From Ypsolopha sequella (Eukaryota > Arthropoda > Insecta > Lepidoptera > Ypsolophidae), in NCBI GenBank assembly GCA_934047225.1, contig OW203986.1:17301221-17365220 (forward strand): DNA of 64,000 bases, in the 5' to 3' direction. A program made the position numbers and the translations under genes. Under the pieces are notes generated by a model. It ran no database searches. It was not told the DNA's origin and saw only the letters and a program-made list of their open reading frames with translations. Of the stretch, positions 10,871-22,614 are shown one piece after another. The first letter of the stretch is position 1. Each line of letters begins with the position of its first letter.

Positions 10871-10964
10871 ATTTAAACAAAAATGAAATACGTAGATAAC
10901 GATATAGTGGAGTAAATAGATTCGAAAAAGCCCCATTTTTTTTTTGTATAAAAGCTTGCTGTGC

Positions 10965-11108
10965 CCGAAGTACGGAGATAATGCCCTTACCCTATTACGT
11001 TTTGACATAAAAATCGGTGAAAAGAGGATGTACGAGTGTTAAATGTTATACTAGGAAACACCTCTGACTATCCTTGAGGATAAATGTCGTAACGATATGT
11101 GTTTTATG
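10965..11108 (+). repeat. tRNA-related SINE family F, fragment
   Basis: Shares GTGCCCGAAGTACGG and ACACCTCTGAC...GTCGTAACGATATGTG landmarks with copies at 15460, 29730, 34530 (inverted) and 35100. Degenerate, without the tRNA-like head. Confidence 0.55.
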
Positions 11109-11467
11109 TTGTTTTAATGAATTAACTTTCACATCGGATTTCGAGTTCATCGACGTAAAAATATAATTTCACATTCACATGCGTAAACATACCCTGTACA
11201 TGTGTTGTGTATTCGCTCTCTCCCCTTTGGGGTTGAAATAGTCATAAAAACGAGACAATTTTTTCCCTTCCTTCCGCCGCCGACGAGACGCGTTCTGGTG
11301 GCGAGGTCTAGCCCCAGGCCTTTGATAACTCATGAAAAATTCAAGTGTTCTCGACAATATCCTGCTATCGCCGAACTTTTTATCGCGTAGATTCTGTACG
11401 ACGATGCTGTTTTCAACCACGATGTCACATTTTTGCGAATGGTGTGGTTTGTAGCAAAAATGCTTTT

Positions 11468-11795
11468 AGTTTAAAATAGCGCGCTCCAAGCCGAAGCTGT
11501 TACGACCGCAAAGAAACTGACGCCCACGAAAAACTGCGTTTTTATTTAATAACTCGGCTTATTAGTCACTTATTTTTAATACAAATTTCAAGGCTGTATA
11601 ATTTAAAAAAGGTCCTTTATCACTCGAAAAACATGACGTTAGTGGTAACTTCGTAATTTTTTTCTATAAAGCTTTTGCGTTTTTTCTACAATGTTCAGAT
11701 CAGCCCTATAGTCTACTATCTATATTATTTTTATTGAACCGATTGACTAAGTTACACAATGTCAAATGGTCATTTGAACTTGTGCATCTGACCTT
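11468..11795 (+). repeat. Dispersed repeat H, copy 1
   Basis: Matches 25348-25718 in direct orientation. Shared landmarks are AAAATAGCGCGCTC, GAAAAACTGCGTTTTTAT, TCAAGGCTGTATAATTTAA and GTCAAATGGTCATTTGAA. The second copy has about 45 extra bases after the AACTCGG block. Class unknown. Confidence 0.75.
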
Positions 11796-12244
11796 ATACT
11801 TTATATATTTTGATATTAAGGCCAAAGGGTCCGTATCAAAATCAAAATCAGGGTCAGATTTTGATGCCATACAAAAAGAGTTGCCGTCTCATTAATTGTA
11901 CGCTACAGCATAAAATATAATAAATATTTTATTTATCGCTCAACCTATGCTCCACATCTGTCTTAAAATTTCGAGTGATCAACGTCTTTAAAAAATTACA
12001 AGAATGTGCTATGAAATCTTCTATTTTTTAAACTCCAAAACGTTCCATTTTCAAATAGTTTTTCTTAAATAGTAGCTTTTTTTCTTGAATTTGAAAACAT
12101 ATTGACCGCGTGCTAGTTCATAAATATTTGAAAAATGCTGTAGTTTTGGTAAATAAGATAGCAATAAAACCTTAAGAGCTACGATAGGAAATCGCGGCAA
12201 AAAGTTACAGTCTAGCTTTAAGATAGAGCTGAAGTAAATTACGT

Positions 12245-12481
12245 AAAAATATGCAACCTTTTCAAGGTTTTTTGTATGGGGAACTCCTTGGGTTTCATTA
12301 TTAATTTTTATTATCTGCTGTGATAGAGGCCATAGTAACACGAATCCTGTAAAACTTTCAACGGCTATACCTACAACGACTGAAGTTGTAGACCCCTGCG
12401 AGGCTGTGACGGACAGAACGGAGAGCGGAGGCTTAGTAATAGAGTCCCGTTTGGCACTGTTCGGGTACGGAACCCTAAAAA
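12245..12481 (+). repeat. GGTTCCGTACC-related repeat, subfamily 2
   Basis: Shares GATAGAGGCCATAGT and a terminal GGGTACGGAACCCTAAAAA-like end with 33020-33246. It lacks the CATGTCTGT block of the main subfamily, so it is a distinct 3'-end lineage. Confidence 0.65.
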
Positions 12482-12902
12482 GTAACGTGAATCAGTTTTC
12501 CAACAGTGGAATCCAAGCATCCTTTTGCGTTTATATTCTATTTACAAACTAAGTAGGCTATTTACTGGAAGAAAACGAAGAAGAACGAAAAGAAAGAAAC
12601 GCTGCAGCTGCATCTCTAAATGAATGCGCTATTATGTTTTATTCATTCTATTCGTTATTGCATGAGTAGAAGAAAGTTTGAATACAATGAATTTTTATGT
12701 GATTTTGCGGAAACCCGTGAACATTGGAACTAAAATAAACCGGTTAACAAGAAAAACTTACAAATTCTTGAGTTTGGAACCTGTTAAACGAGGACTTCTG
12801 GTTATGCAAAATTTCTTTTACTCTTCCGGCCAGACAAAATTTCGAGGCCTAATAAGCTAATAACTAAGTACAGTTGCCTTTAGTTCAACCTATAAGTAAT
12901 CT

Positions 12903-13132
12903 AGTAGTTTATGCTACAAGGGCGCAAAGAAATAAATTACGAGGACGATTTAAAACACGAGCGTAGCGAGTGTTTTAAACGTAACCGAGTAATTTATTGC
13001 TTTTACGCCCGTGTATCATACTACGTTTTTCAATGCATAGTGTGAGGAAATGAAAACAAATATAATCTTGTGAACTTTAAATTATAATTGGCTCAAAAAG
13101 ACTGTATCCAGAGCCGTTAAACAGTGTAAAAA
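12903..13132 (+). repeat. Dispersed repeat D, copy 2 (3' truncated)
   Basis: Runs from TAGTTTATGCTACAAGGGCG to GAGCCGTTAAACAGTG, then diverges where the other copies continue. Contains the palindromic core CACGAGCGTAGCGAGTG. Confidence 0.75.
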
Positions 13133-13696
13133 AAATTATTTATTATATTTTATTTTTTATTTAAAATGTGTTCTACTAACGTTTCTTAATAACCTCTAAA
13201 ATTTTCGAGGTTTGGTTAAAAGGCACCAGTATATAAATTAGATTGATTGTCTCCCAATATCCTTAACCAACGACGCCTTACGTATCCATGTATAGTATAG
13301 GATAAATATTTCCTCAACGAAATAGCTCTTACTATATAAATAGTGCAATTTCAGCACCCTTCGTAAGATAGCGTTGATATATTGCCTTTTATTTATGTAC
13401 TCATATGTGGGGCCACATAAAATTGTAGGTAATACTCTTGGCAATAGGTACTCGGCGTCGTATATTACTGGTTATAAAAATAATTATTAGTTTTGCGATA
13501 TTATTCTCATAACTTTATTATTATTGAGTTGATTTAATAGATGATTTTCGGCAGTATATACAATGATCTGTAATTTTATCAGTCTCTATCAACACTACGA
13601 GTACCGTGGCTGAAGCCACATTCTTTTTACCATAGACTTTGTATGCTTTTTACTACTTTATTATATATTATATTGTCGTTGTACTTTTAATACGTC

Positions 13697-13932
13697 CTGC
13701 CCCTCTATTATGTATATTTGGTTGCCATCTAGAGTGGGTACTTATCATCAAAAACATAGATAAAAACTGAACTTTCAAAATTGCCTTTAGTGGATATTTA
13801 ACTGTTTACGAACTGTGTCGTCACTTCAAGTGCGAACATATCCTTCCAAAATCGGAATTCGATAGTATATATACGTTTTTGATAATAGGCACCCAGTCCA
13901 GTTGGCAACTAAAGATACATATAAGCCCGCTG
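13697..13932. mobile_element. 236-bp TIR element (MITE), copy 2
   Basis: Same length and inner sequence as 6522-6757. Contains ATCAAAAACATAGATAAAAA, TTTACGAACTGTG and CGGAATTCGATAGTATAT. The ends are CCTGCCCC... and the inverse of CAGCGGGC. Non-coding. Confidence 0.75.
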
Positions 13933-14072
13933 TTGACTGTTTTCTGAAATGTCATTATATTGTATTATTTAACTAGCAAAATAAAATTTTATTAAAATTA
14001 AATGTACTTTCACTAAAAAAGTACATTTCACTCCTCACTATACGTACACTGGTAGAGAAGGTTTCCCAAATA

Positions 14073-14371
14073 CCGGCCAAGCGCGAGTCGGACTCGCACA
14101 CAAAGGGTTCCGTACCATTATCTATATAAACGGCAAAAAAAAACATGTCTGTTATATGGAAGCCCCCTTAAATATTTTATTTTATTCTGTTTTTTAGTAT
14201 TTGTTGTTATAGCGGCAACAGAAATACATCATCTGTAAAAATTTCAACTGTCTAACTATCACGGTTCATTAGATAAAGCCTGGTTACAGACGGCCAGACG
14301 GACAGACAGACGGATAGCGGAGTCTTAGTAATAGGGTTCCGTTGGTTACCCTTTGGGTACGGAACCCTAAA
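14073..14371 (+). repeat. GGTTCCGTACC dispersed repeat, full-length copy
   Basis: Starts CCGGCCAAGCGCGAGTCGGA, contains AAGGGTTCCGTACCATTATC, and ends TTTGGGTACGGAACCCTAAA. Aligns with 9602-9893 over its length. A TTGTTATAGCGGCAACAG block is intact. Confidence 0.8.
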
Positions 14372-15132
14372 AAGGCAATTTCGTTGTCTCCTGAAATCTT
14401 CTCATTTATATTGACTCTAGTCAATATTTGTTTAATTTCAAGTACCGCGTGAAAATGGAATGTTATCTTTTAATAAAACCGCACCCTCTTAACGGATCAA
14501 AATGAGCAACATTCCCAAACAAACATAAAAACCAAACAAACAAAATTGACAGTAGGGTTTTTTTTTATTCACGTGCGTACGTTTTTTTGGAAAGTTGTTA
14601 TGTATAATAAATAGAGTACAAAACTTCAAAATCAACTGATCAAACTGAATTTTTATTCAAAGAAACACAACTGCGGAAATTAAAAAATATAGAAACGTTT
14701 CCTTGATAATTTTGAAAACCTGTCCGTTTTGAACGGGGGACTTTCAATTTTTTATTTTTCATTTGCCTGATCATATTTCTTTTGGAAAGTGGTCCAGTGT
14801 GATCACTATAACTTATGGTGGCTGGTTTTTTTTTGAAGATGCCTGGTATAACTTCGTTTTCAAAATGAACTTTTTTTGTCAGGATGAGATTAAGGGTCGG
14901 CGCTTCAAGGAAATAAGTCCTGCTCTGAAGCTTTTGTTTTTTAACTGTCTATCTCGCTCTAATCAACTGCCGCACACTGAAAACCTCAGTTATTTTGACT
15001 TTTTATTTTGACTGAGGTCACGTACCGTTAGCATCTATATACAGGTTGTTTGGGACATCGATTTAAATATTTTAAGGGGTGATAAAGGAAATGATTTGGA
15101 TAATGTCTGACTGAATTAACTATTATCACAGA
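14372..15132. other. No gene recognised
   Basis: An 82-codon open frame at 14763-15011 (non-ATG start) is preceded by an F/Y-rich region and has no recognisable domain. I regard it as chance. Confidence 0.4.
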
Positions 15133-15290
15133 TAATAAAGCCAATTAAAGGCTTTAGTTTTAGTTTTAGTGCTTTCAAGACTTGTATTTTTCCAAGGTAA
15201 TTTAGCTTTTATTCCTAACACTTATGGACCAAGAAAATTTAGTTTTGACAGCAATAAAACTAAAATTAAAGCCTTCTGAATCGGCTATAA
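15133..15290. mobile_element. TIR element I (MITE), copy 1
   Basis: Near-palindromic. The left side AAAGGCTTTAGTTTTAGTTT matches the inverse of AAAACTAAAATTAAAGCCTT at the right. A second copy is at 19873-20045. Arms are about 50 bp with AGTGCTTTCAAGACTT-type inner arms. Non-coding. Confidence 0.8.
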
Positions 15291-15459
15291 TATGTATGCA
15301 AAGTTTTCCAATCCATTTAGAAAAATGTCGCGTTTCTGACAGTCCAGTATCTAAAAAGGTCCCAAAATTGTTATACTAATTTATTTAAGTTGGGACTTTT
15401 TTTAATAGCAGATAAGTAACATCAAAAGTGTCGATTTTGTCGACATACCCCCTTAAATT

Positions 15460-15605
15460 ATGGGTCCATATTTGTGCCCCAAGTACGGCGATAGGGCTCA
15501 CCTAATGTACTCTTTGAGGCCCCCCGAGTGACTTACGTTTCACAGTACATACACTTAAACACCTCTGACACCCCCTCGTGGATTGATGTCGTTAAGGTGA
15601 AATTT
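15460..15605 (+). repeat. tRNA-related SINE family F, fragment
   Basis: Carries TTTGTGCCCCAAGTACGGCG, GTTTCACAGTACATACAC and ACACCTCTGACACCCCCTCG blocks of the family, ending near GATGTCGTTAAGG. Confidence 0.6.
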
Positions 15606-15668
15606 AATGAACCGCCCAAATTGAAACTGGAGACTCGGTTGTTGATCAGGAACAAGGTTCAATGAACC

Positions 15669-16267
15669 TCCTTTATTTGTATGTATACGGTATGTATGTA
15701 TATATATCAAACATAAAATATATTGTGTAAGTTTATTTGGGTAGGAGTATATTTGGGTAGGAGTATATATATATGAAGATGCAGAGTGCGCACTCAGATA
15801 AGTCCGCCCTTGTATAACATTGTGTGTTCAAAACTCTGTACTCAATTTTTTATTAACCGTGTACAAAGTGTGTAAAGTGTGTATTCATTCATTCCTTTTC
15901 GAAATCATGAAAAAAATAATAATATTATGCTTTCACGTTCAAAGACAAGCTAATTTCTACAAATAATTTAATAGGCCATATTGGACTCTTGTTTGGTAAT
16001 TTCCCACAGGTTTCGATCCATTAGGGTCCCGGTAAATCATGTCATTAGAGCTGCTATCTGTCGCCGGAGCCAGGCAATTGCAAATAAATTTAATTTACCC
16101 TCTGACGCTGCGGGACGCATTTTTAAACTTCTTCAAAGATGATGACGTAGCCGTCCGAGACTTGCATTTTATAGATTTTGATGAACAAATCTGTATCCTT
16201 TGCTGTCAAAGTAAAAAAACACCGTTACGTTTCTCATAATTTTTAAAAATATTTTTTTTGTTTTATA
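15669..16267. other. No gene firmly recognised; isolated exon-like frame
   Basis: A good acceptor-like TTTCCCACAG at about 16001-16010 is followed by an open frame of about 40 codons (roughly 16012-16140) containing NHVIRAAICRRSQAIANKF and ending in two stops. No family was recognised and no donor or partner exon was found. The 66-codon frame at 16039-16239 overlaps it in another register. Confidence 0.25.
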
Positions 16268-16700
16268 CCTTTTATGAAATGAACTGAAATGGAATATATT
16301 TATTTATGTAATGTAGGTATAACAGTTACACTTATTACAGGTCAATTTTTATGTAATATAAGTAATTAAATAATTTATGTGTATAGGTAATAGTTTTATG
16401 TCATAAATAATAATATGGGGAAATATGCAGGGAAATAATAAAGGTTGGGTTTACTTAAATTTAATAAAAAAATACACTTAAATAAAATAAAATATAGGAA
16501 TAAGGAATAAATAATACTATAAATATATGCAATACATATAATAAATAAATGCCTAACTCCGCCCATTTGATTAGTCTTGCTAAGAAGAAGGGTAAGAAAC
16601 TTAGCAAGATCATGTATTTTTTTCATAATATTAGTTACAACTAAAAAGTAAGCCTATAATTAAATTGAATAAAGAGATACAAAATACAAGACAGAAGAAA
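16268..16700 (-). repeat. Dispersed repeat J, copy 1
   Basis: Inverted counterpart of 36525-36955. Shared landmarks, read on the minus strand, are ATGATCTTGCTAA, TTCTTAGCAAGACTAATC and GGCGGAGTTAGGCAT. Read that way the copy ends near a TTTCATTTC-like tail, as expected for a retroposed 3' end. The 76-codon frame inside is a repeat shadow. Confidence 0.7.
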
Positions 16701-17767
16701 ATTATGTCATGAAGGCCAAAGAAATATACATATAATACCTTTGTCTCCCTGTCCCATATTAGTCCATCTGCTTTTACAGTCAATTCATCTATTAATTAAT
16801 TAACGTTAATTGAATCATAAGTTAGGAAATTATACTAACTATTATTATGATAAAGAACACTATCATAACCCCATGCTTTATTCCTTGTTCCCATGCTATT
16901 TTATTCCTTGGTTTTTTCATACCAAGGGTGTAAATCCGATATTTCGCAAAAAGAAAAGTAAAGATATTTTTCAAAATAAAGGATATGCTATCAAAAAAGG
17001 CCGTACCTGAAATTGCTTAAATGGTTCATCGTATGTAATTTTTTATACAACAAAATTCATACTGGAGACTGTATAGAAAAATTAATCAGAAACAAATTCC
17101 TTAAAAAAATATATATATATTTGATCCCGTTTTTCTAACCTTATGTGGATCAGCAAGTTATCCAGTTTGTAGTACACCGAGATCTTTAGCATTTTGTAAT
17201 ATACCAACTAGTAATACACGTTGTGAACGATCACCGAGGACGTTGTGTGCATTTTATGCCTTATTCTATGGAACAGAGATGTCGCTGTCGATGTCGTTGC
17301 GACATATTATGGACAAGGCAGTTCTCATTTTCAAAGATTTTGGGTAACGCTAAATGTCTCTGTAAATTCAGTGTCTTATCAATGAGTCTCCACCTCCAGT
17401 AATTATATTTTATTTTTTTCATTAATCCTTTTTCATTAATTGTAAATATATACAAATGAGGCACAATCTGTATATATAAAATTCAAAGTCCTGACTGACT
17501 GACTGACTGACTGACTGACTGACTGACTGATATATCAACGCACAGCCTAAACCGCTGGTCCTAGAGACTTGAAATTTTGCATATAGATACCTTATATAGT
17601 GTAGGCATCCACTAAGAAAGGATTTTTCAAAATTCACCCCCTAAGGGGGTGAAACGGGGGTCCAAAGTTTGTATGAAGAAACGAGATTAATTAGACTATT
17701 TTATTCGAGACTTCACAAGAGTACTCCTATCTTTAAATACGTAATCATGTGTTTCAGGTTTTTTTAG

Positions 17768-18330
17768 AATTCCACCCCTAAAAGGGGGAAATGGGATGAC
17801 AAAGTCTGAGAATCAACATGGGTATTGTTTGTATGGTTTATCGGGTCGCTGATTACGAAAATAACAACGATTTTAAAATCCAACGTAGTGGACGTAAAAA
17901 AGGCATTTCCAGAATTCAACCCGTAAAAAGGGGAAATGGGGTGACAAAGTCTGAAAACCAACATGGGTATTGTTTGTATGGTTTATCGGGTCGCTGATTA
18001 CGAAAATAACAACGATTTTAAAATCCAACGTAGTGGACGTAAAAAAGGCATTTCCAGAATTCAACCCCTAAAAAGGGGAAATGGGGTGACAAAGTCTGAA
18101 AACCAACATGGGTATCGTTTGTATGGTTTAACGGCTCGCTGATTACGAAAACAACAACGATTTCTAAATCCAACGTAGTGGACGTGAAATACCATCATCC
18201 CCTGTTGGGGTGCGATGGGGTTGATATGTTGAAATGTGTAAATATCAATATGGGTGTCGTTTTTATGGTTTTTTGGGACGTTAATTATGAATAAGGCATC
18301 GATTTTGAAATTTAATATAGTGGACATGAA
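17768..18330. repeat. 145-bp tandem repeat, about 3.9 copies, inside the Helitron
   Basis: Copies start near 17768, 17913 and 18058 with GAATTC(C/A)ACCC followed by AAAAGGGG. The first three are nearly identical through AACATGGGTATTGTTTGTAT. The fourth, from about 18195, is diverged and shorter. The overlapping minus-strand frames are just this repeat read through. Confidence 0.9.
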
Positions 18331-18435
18331 AATTCTTGAAAGTATGTGTGCCAGAGCAAATCAGCTGTAACAGACGAACAGACAGACAGCCACACAAGTG
18401 ATCCTATTAGGGTTCGATTTATCCTTTTGAGGTAT

Positions 18436-18560
18436 CTATCTATGTATATATCCACAATATATCTATCTATCTATCTATATATATATATATTATATATATA
18501 TTATATATATATATATATATATCTTTCTACCTATCTATCTATGTATCTATCTATATCTTT
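18436..18560. repeat. TATC / AT microsatellite in the Helitron
   Basis: (TATC)n flanks a run of TA, then (CTAT)n again. The L/Y/I frame across it is an artefact. Confidence 0.9.
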
Positions 18561-19252
18561 CAATATCCCAGCAAAACATCTTTGGAATGGAAGGTTGAAG
18601 GGGTTGGACCACGGGGTAACAAAAAAAGTTTTTTTTTATGTGAAAACTTTGACGGCCTGTTTCTCCCAAACGGCTAGACTTAGACCCATGTTGATGGGTG
18701 TCTAGGAAAAGGTTTCGACGAGATCTACCTGCCGAAAGTGTCAAAACTTTACAGGCCCGTATCTCCCAAACAGCTAATGCTAGACCCATGTTCATGGTTC
18801 AGGGATCGGCAAGATCTAGATGACGTTAAAAAAAAGTCGAAAAAAAATAAATTGCCAAACATTTGATCGGCCATATCTCCCGAACGGCTAATCGTAGGAA
18901 GTTCGGGTTTCAACTATTGTGATCGGTCAAGCTGGGGCTACATGACCAAAAAAAAATAAATTTGATAGGTTTTTGACAGTTTTTTGACAGGTCCAAAAAA
19001 GTATTCCGATTTGCATAAAACTCGAGGGGCATTCGGGGTCGCCAATTACGCTGCTGTATTCAAATTTGTCATTTTTTGACAACTGATAGGGATTTTGACA
19101 CTCTTTCGGAAAAACTTTGATCGGTGAGTCCCCGTGTTTGGCATTCTGGTGAGGCCGAAAAACGAGCATGTGAGGACGGAGAACGCGCCCGCGAGGCCGA
19201 ATGTAATTTGTTTCCTGTAGGCCACGCGGGCGAAGCCGCGGGCAGAAGCTAG

Positions 19253-19872
19253 TTATAAAATATAATGATAAAATCCAAGATATATTTCCGGCCAGACTGG
19301 ACCTTGGAGTAATAATGATGACAGTATGACAGATAATATTTACAAGATGGAAATGAGAATTAAAAAAATATATAAATATTAAAAAAAGCAAAACTAGTTT
19401 TGATAGAAGTGAAGATGTGCATGTGGGTAGGATAGAGACAGAAGGTGTTTGTGTGCGTGTGTGAGGATTTGGGTGTGTTGTTTAGTTATTATGAATTAAA
19501 TCTAATATACGTATACACTCTACACACTCGTTACCTAGTAGCGAAGTGATGTTGAAAATGATTTTTCTATCAATCAGTAGTGTGGCGTCTTAAAGTATTT
19601 AAAGCTATGAGAAAAAATAAATTAATACGTAAAATTTCAAAGGCTACAAGAAAATATTAAGGAATTTTTGAAAACTTTTAAACTTTATCCAACATCACAA
19701 AAAAAGTGAAAGATCTCCAAAGCTTTTAGATCTCTTGGGAACTATGTATTTTTCCGGGATAAAAAGTATCCTATGTTAATCTCAGCCCCTTACTTTTAAA
19801 CTTTTTACTTTAGCTCTCAGTGTTGTAAACAGCATATAAATAAATAATAATTTTTATATTTTTAAACTTGAC
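19253..19872. other. No gene recognised
   Basis: AT-rich sequence without recognised features. Around 19420-19480 there is a GTGTGTGT-like patch. Confidence 0.4.
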
Positions 19873-20045
19873 AATAAAGCCAATTCTGAAGGCTTTAATT
19901 TTAGTTTTAGTGCTGTCAAAACTTGAAATTTTCCAAAGAAATTTAGCTTCTAATCCTAACTCTTAAAGACTATTTTGTATCGAAGAAAATTTAGTTTTGA
20001 CAGCACTAAAACTAAAATTAAAGCCTTTAGAATATGCGATTGAAA
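19873..20045. mobile_element. TIR element I (MITE), copy 2
   Basis: Arms AAGGCTTTAATTTTAGTTTT and its inverse flank a short centre, closely matching 15133-15290. AGTGCTGTCAAAACTT and the inverse of AGTTTTGACAGCACT extend the arms. Confidence 0.85.
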
Positions 20046-20928
20046 TAAACTGCAAACGCCCGTGCACAGTTTTAATTTTGGGGCCAAAATCTCTGGTAAT
20101 GTTTTTTTTTGTACTTTTTTTATTGTACCTTGCGTGATGAACAAACAGCGTCTGAAAGTCTGAATAACTACGGGTACGGTCACCAGATCACAATAAACTA
20201 CTATTTTCCACTATAAACACCCACGATTCGGTCATGACCATCAACAAACGTCAAAAATTGTGGGGAAAAATAGGCTGTCAAACGTCATTGTGCAGCTAAC
20301 TTCGGGCCACTATAAACAACCATGGTATGTACTATGGTGGTTGGTTTATTTGGTTAATTCTGCTTGTTTACATAACCGACTTACCCACGATAGCTGAGTG
20401 TGTTTATTTTGTTTAATCTGATGACCACACCGCATTGTCAGAATCTGACTTAGCACCCTACTGGTAGTTACTGATTCTGAATAATAAAAAAATTAATAAT
20501 TTGAAATAAATAAACGCTAAGTAAGATATTCCTACGCAAGTATTTTGCGATATTTATAGACGAAGTTCGAAGCAAATAGCTAGAAGAACGATAAAGATGC
20601 AAATGTTGGCAGACATCTTTATGAAAGCTTCAGTAGAATCGCAATATCTGAATTTATTACAGATAAATCTGTTTCAGGAGCTTGAGAAACTTCTATTGCC
20701 TAATTTTATTCATATTCATTCCTGGGTTTATCTCATACAAATTTTATGAGGTCAGAACAACATGACACATCATGTGATGGGTTTTTTTTGAGCGAAATTG
20801 GTAATCCAAATATTTTAGAGCGATTAAAATTTTACAATACACCGTGAAATTCAAGCGATTTTGGACTTGGAAACTGGTGATAGCAGTACTCGTCATTATG
20901 AACAGCTTCTACTATGGAGCCTGGTGTC
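20046..20928. other. No gene recognised
   Basis: Two short inverted motifs, CCACTATAAACA at about 20208 and 20310, occur in a locally less AT-rich part. No coding region is supported. Confidence 0.35.
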
Positions 20929-21041
20929 TTAACTTATTTGACAGGACTAACCTTATTTTAAGCACCCTGTCTTTGTCTTTTCGATACAGAAAGAAAAAGG
21001 CAGAACACATAAATTAAGTTTAGTCCTGTTAAATAAGTTAA
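20929..21041. mobile_element. 113-bp TIR element K (MITE), copy 1
   Basis: Starts TTAACTTATTTGACAGGACT and ends with the near inverse AGTCCTGTTAAATAAGTTAA. A related copy, decayed at its left end, is at 59685-59793. The centre includes a GTCTTTGTCTTTTCGATACA block. No coding. Confidence 0.85.
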
Positions 21042-21423
21042 AACGTGTTACACAGAATCGACACAATGTGTGCTTAATACAATAGCATATGTTAATTGTA
21101 AGTTAGACTTAAAATGTTAAACTATACTATGAATAATCTAAAACTTAAATAACAATTTATAACTAAACTAAATAATTCAAAATTAAAATTGATAATTCAA
21201 AATTAATTCAAATTTAACATTAATTTATATTAATACCTAACGTAAAAATAATCATCTTGATAAAAACACGTGTAGCTGTTTCACAATGTTTAAATATAAG
21301 TCCAACCAGTTTCGCCTCACGCGGCATCATCAAGGACCAACGGTGCAAAAACGGAGCCCTATGAATGTCACTCCGCTGTTTGTTTGTCTACAACTCATTG
21401 AATAGAGTATAAATGTATTTTTT

Positions 21424-22141
21424 ATCAGAAGGGGTTTAAAAGTCTGAAAATTTGGCTCTTGGGCCGGAACATAAAGTAACCGTGAAACCTTCACGGATTG
21501 AAAGATCACAGTTTACCTGTTACGGAAAGCCCATCCTGACAACCAGAATCGGTTATGTTTCCAGAATCAGACAACTTTTCTATAGGTTGTCATGTCATTT
21601 TGGTGGAAAATAAATGTTGTAAGGGTTACAGAATTGTGTTTAAAGATTTATTTAATGAAATCAATTAAAAAAAAAAAAACAAAAATCGTAAGAAAAATAA
21701 CAAATGTGGTCTAAAAATTACAGCTTTGATAGCACCCATTTATTTATTCTTAAATATCTTCAAGAATAAATAAATGGGTGCTATTTTCAATATCTTCATA
21801 TGGTGAATATCTTCAAGAATAAATAAATGGGTGCTATCAAAGCTGTAATTTTTAGACCATATTTGTTATTTTTCTTACGATTTTTGTTTTTTTTTTATAT
21901 ATGATTACATTGATTAAATCTTTAAACACAATTCTGTAACCCTTACAACATTTATTTTCCACCAAAATGACATGACAACCTATAGAAAAGTTGTCTGATT
22001 CTGGAAACATAACCGATTCTGGTTGTCAGGATGGGCTTTCCGTAACAGGTAAACTGTGATCTTTCAATCCGTGAAGGTTTCACGGTTACTTTATGTTCCG
22101 GCCCAAGAGCCAAATTTTCAGACTTTCAAACCCCTTCTGAT
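21424..22141. mobile_element. Large foldback element, arms about 330 bp
   Basis: 21424-21755 and about 21810-22141 are reverse complements, nearly perfect through GGCTCTTGGGCCGGAACATA, the AAGCCCATCCTGACAACCAG block and TTTGGTGGAAAATAAATGTT. The ends are ATCAGAAGG and its inverse. The centre repeats ATCTTCAAGAATAAATAAAT, so the tip of the hairpin is itself a short tandem/inverted duplication. No open frame. The high arm identity implies a recent origin or gene conversion between the arms. Confidence 0.9.
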
Positions 22142-22249
22142 TTTGCCCGGCGACAGATTTGGAAAAAAAAATTGTGTATGGTATTTTCCTACGAGGCTAC
22201 TTTTGTGATATACATTCACCTTGATTACTTTAAGTTTTGATGAAGATGA

Positions 22250-22614
22250 TATCTTTATGAGCTGATGCCGAGCTCGGCTGTGGAGATACCACCGTCTAAC
22301 TTGGAGACCGCCTCGAAGTAATTCGGGGGAGAGTAAGAGGACAGGTAACAGGCAAAAAACCAGGCGGCCAACCATGCCTGGGACCGATGGATGGCGATAT
22401 ATCCATCCCTAATAGCCGAGCCTTATATGGAACAGACTGGTGACGGGCAGCGGCGTCACTGGTGCGAGGGTTCCGGCAACGCGCTCACCAACCCGCCTGC
22501 CCAGCGTGTGTGAGTATGGGCAATTCTTCCAGAATGACCACCGGGAGTGGCAAAGTCCTGGAAAGGCTTATGTCCAGCAGTGGACGAACTAGGCTGATGG
22601 ATGGATGGATGGAC
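22250..22614 (+). repeat. SINE/LINE-tail-like repeat L with GATG tail, copy 1
   Basis: Contains GGGAGAGTAAGAGGACAGGT, AACAGACTGGTGACGGGCAG and GGCTTATGTCCAGCAGTGGA, and ends in a GATGGATGGATGG tail. The TGTCCAGCAGTGG + (GATG)n end is a familiar lepidopteran retroposon 3' end. An inverted copy lies 830 bp away (23441-23820). Confidence 0.8.

Larger units (their letters stand above)
17467..19252 (+). mobile_element. Non-autonomous Helitron with both termini
   Basis: Starts with TCTGTATATATAAAATTCAA at 17467 after an A. Ends with the GCGGGCGAAGCCGCGGGC hairpin, AGAAG, and CTAG at 19249-19252 before a T. TC...CTAG inserted between A and T is the Helitron rule. It spans 1786 bp. Internal parts in order: a GACT microsatellite (17494-17530), a 145-bp tandem repeat, a TATC/AT microsatellite, two or three modules with GGGAGATA-like and GACCCATGTT motifs, and a block GAGCATGTGAGGACGGAGAA near the end. 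There is no Rep/helicase gene. The modules recur, inverted, at 56710-59121. Confidence 0.85.

Noticed and set aside
17764..18327. Several overlapping minus-strand frames with HTNNTHV-type repeats
   Set aside because: They are the 145-bp tandem repeat inside the Helitron read through; broken at repeat boundaries.
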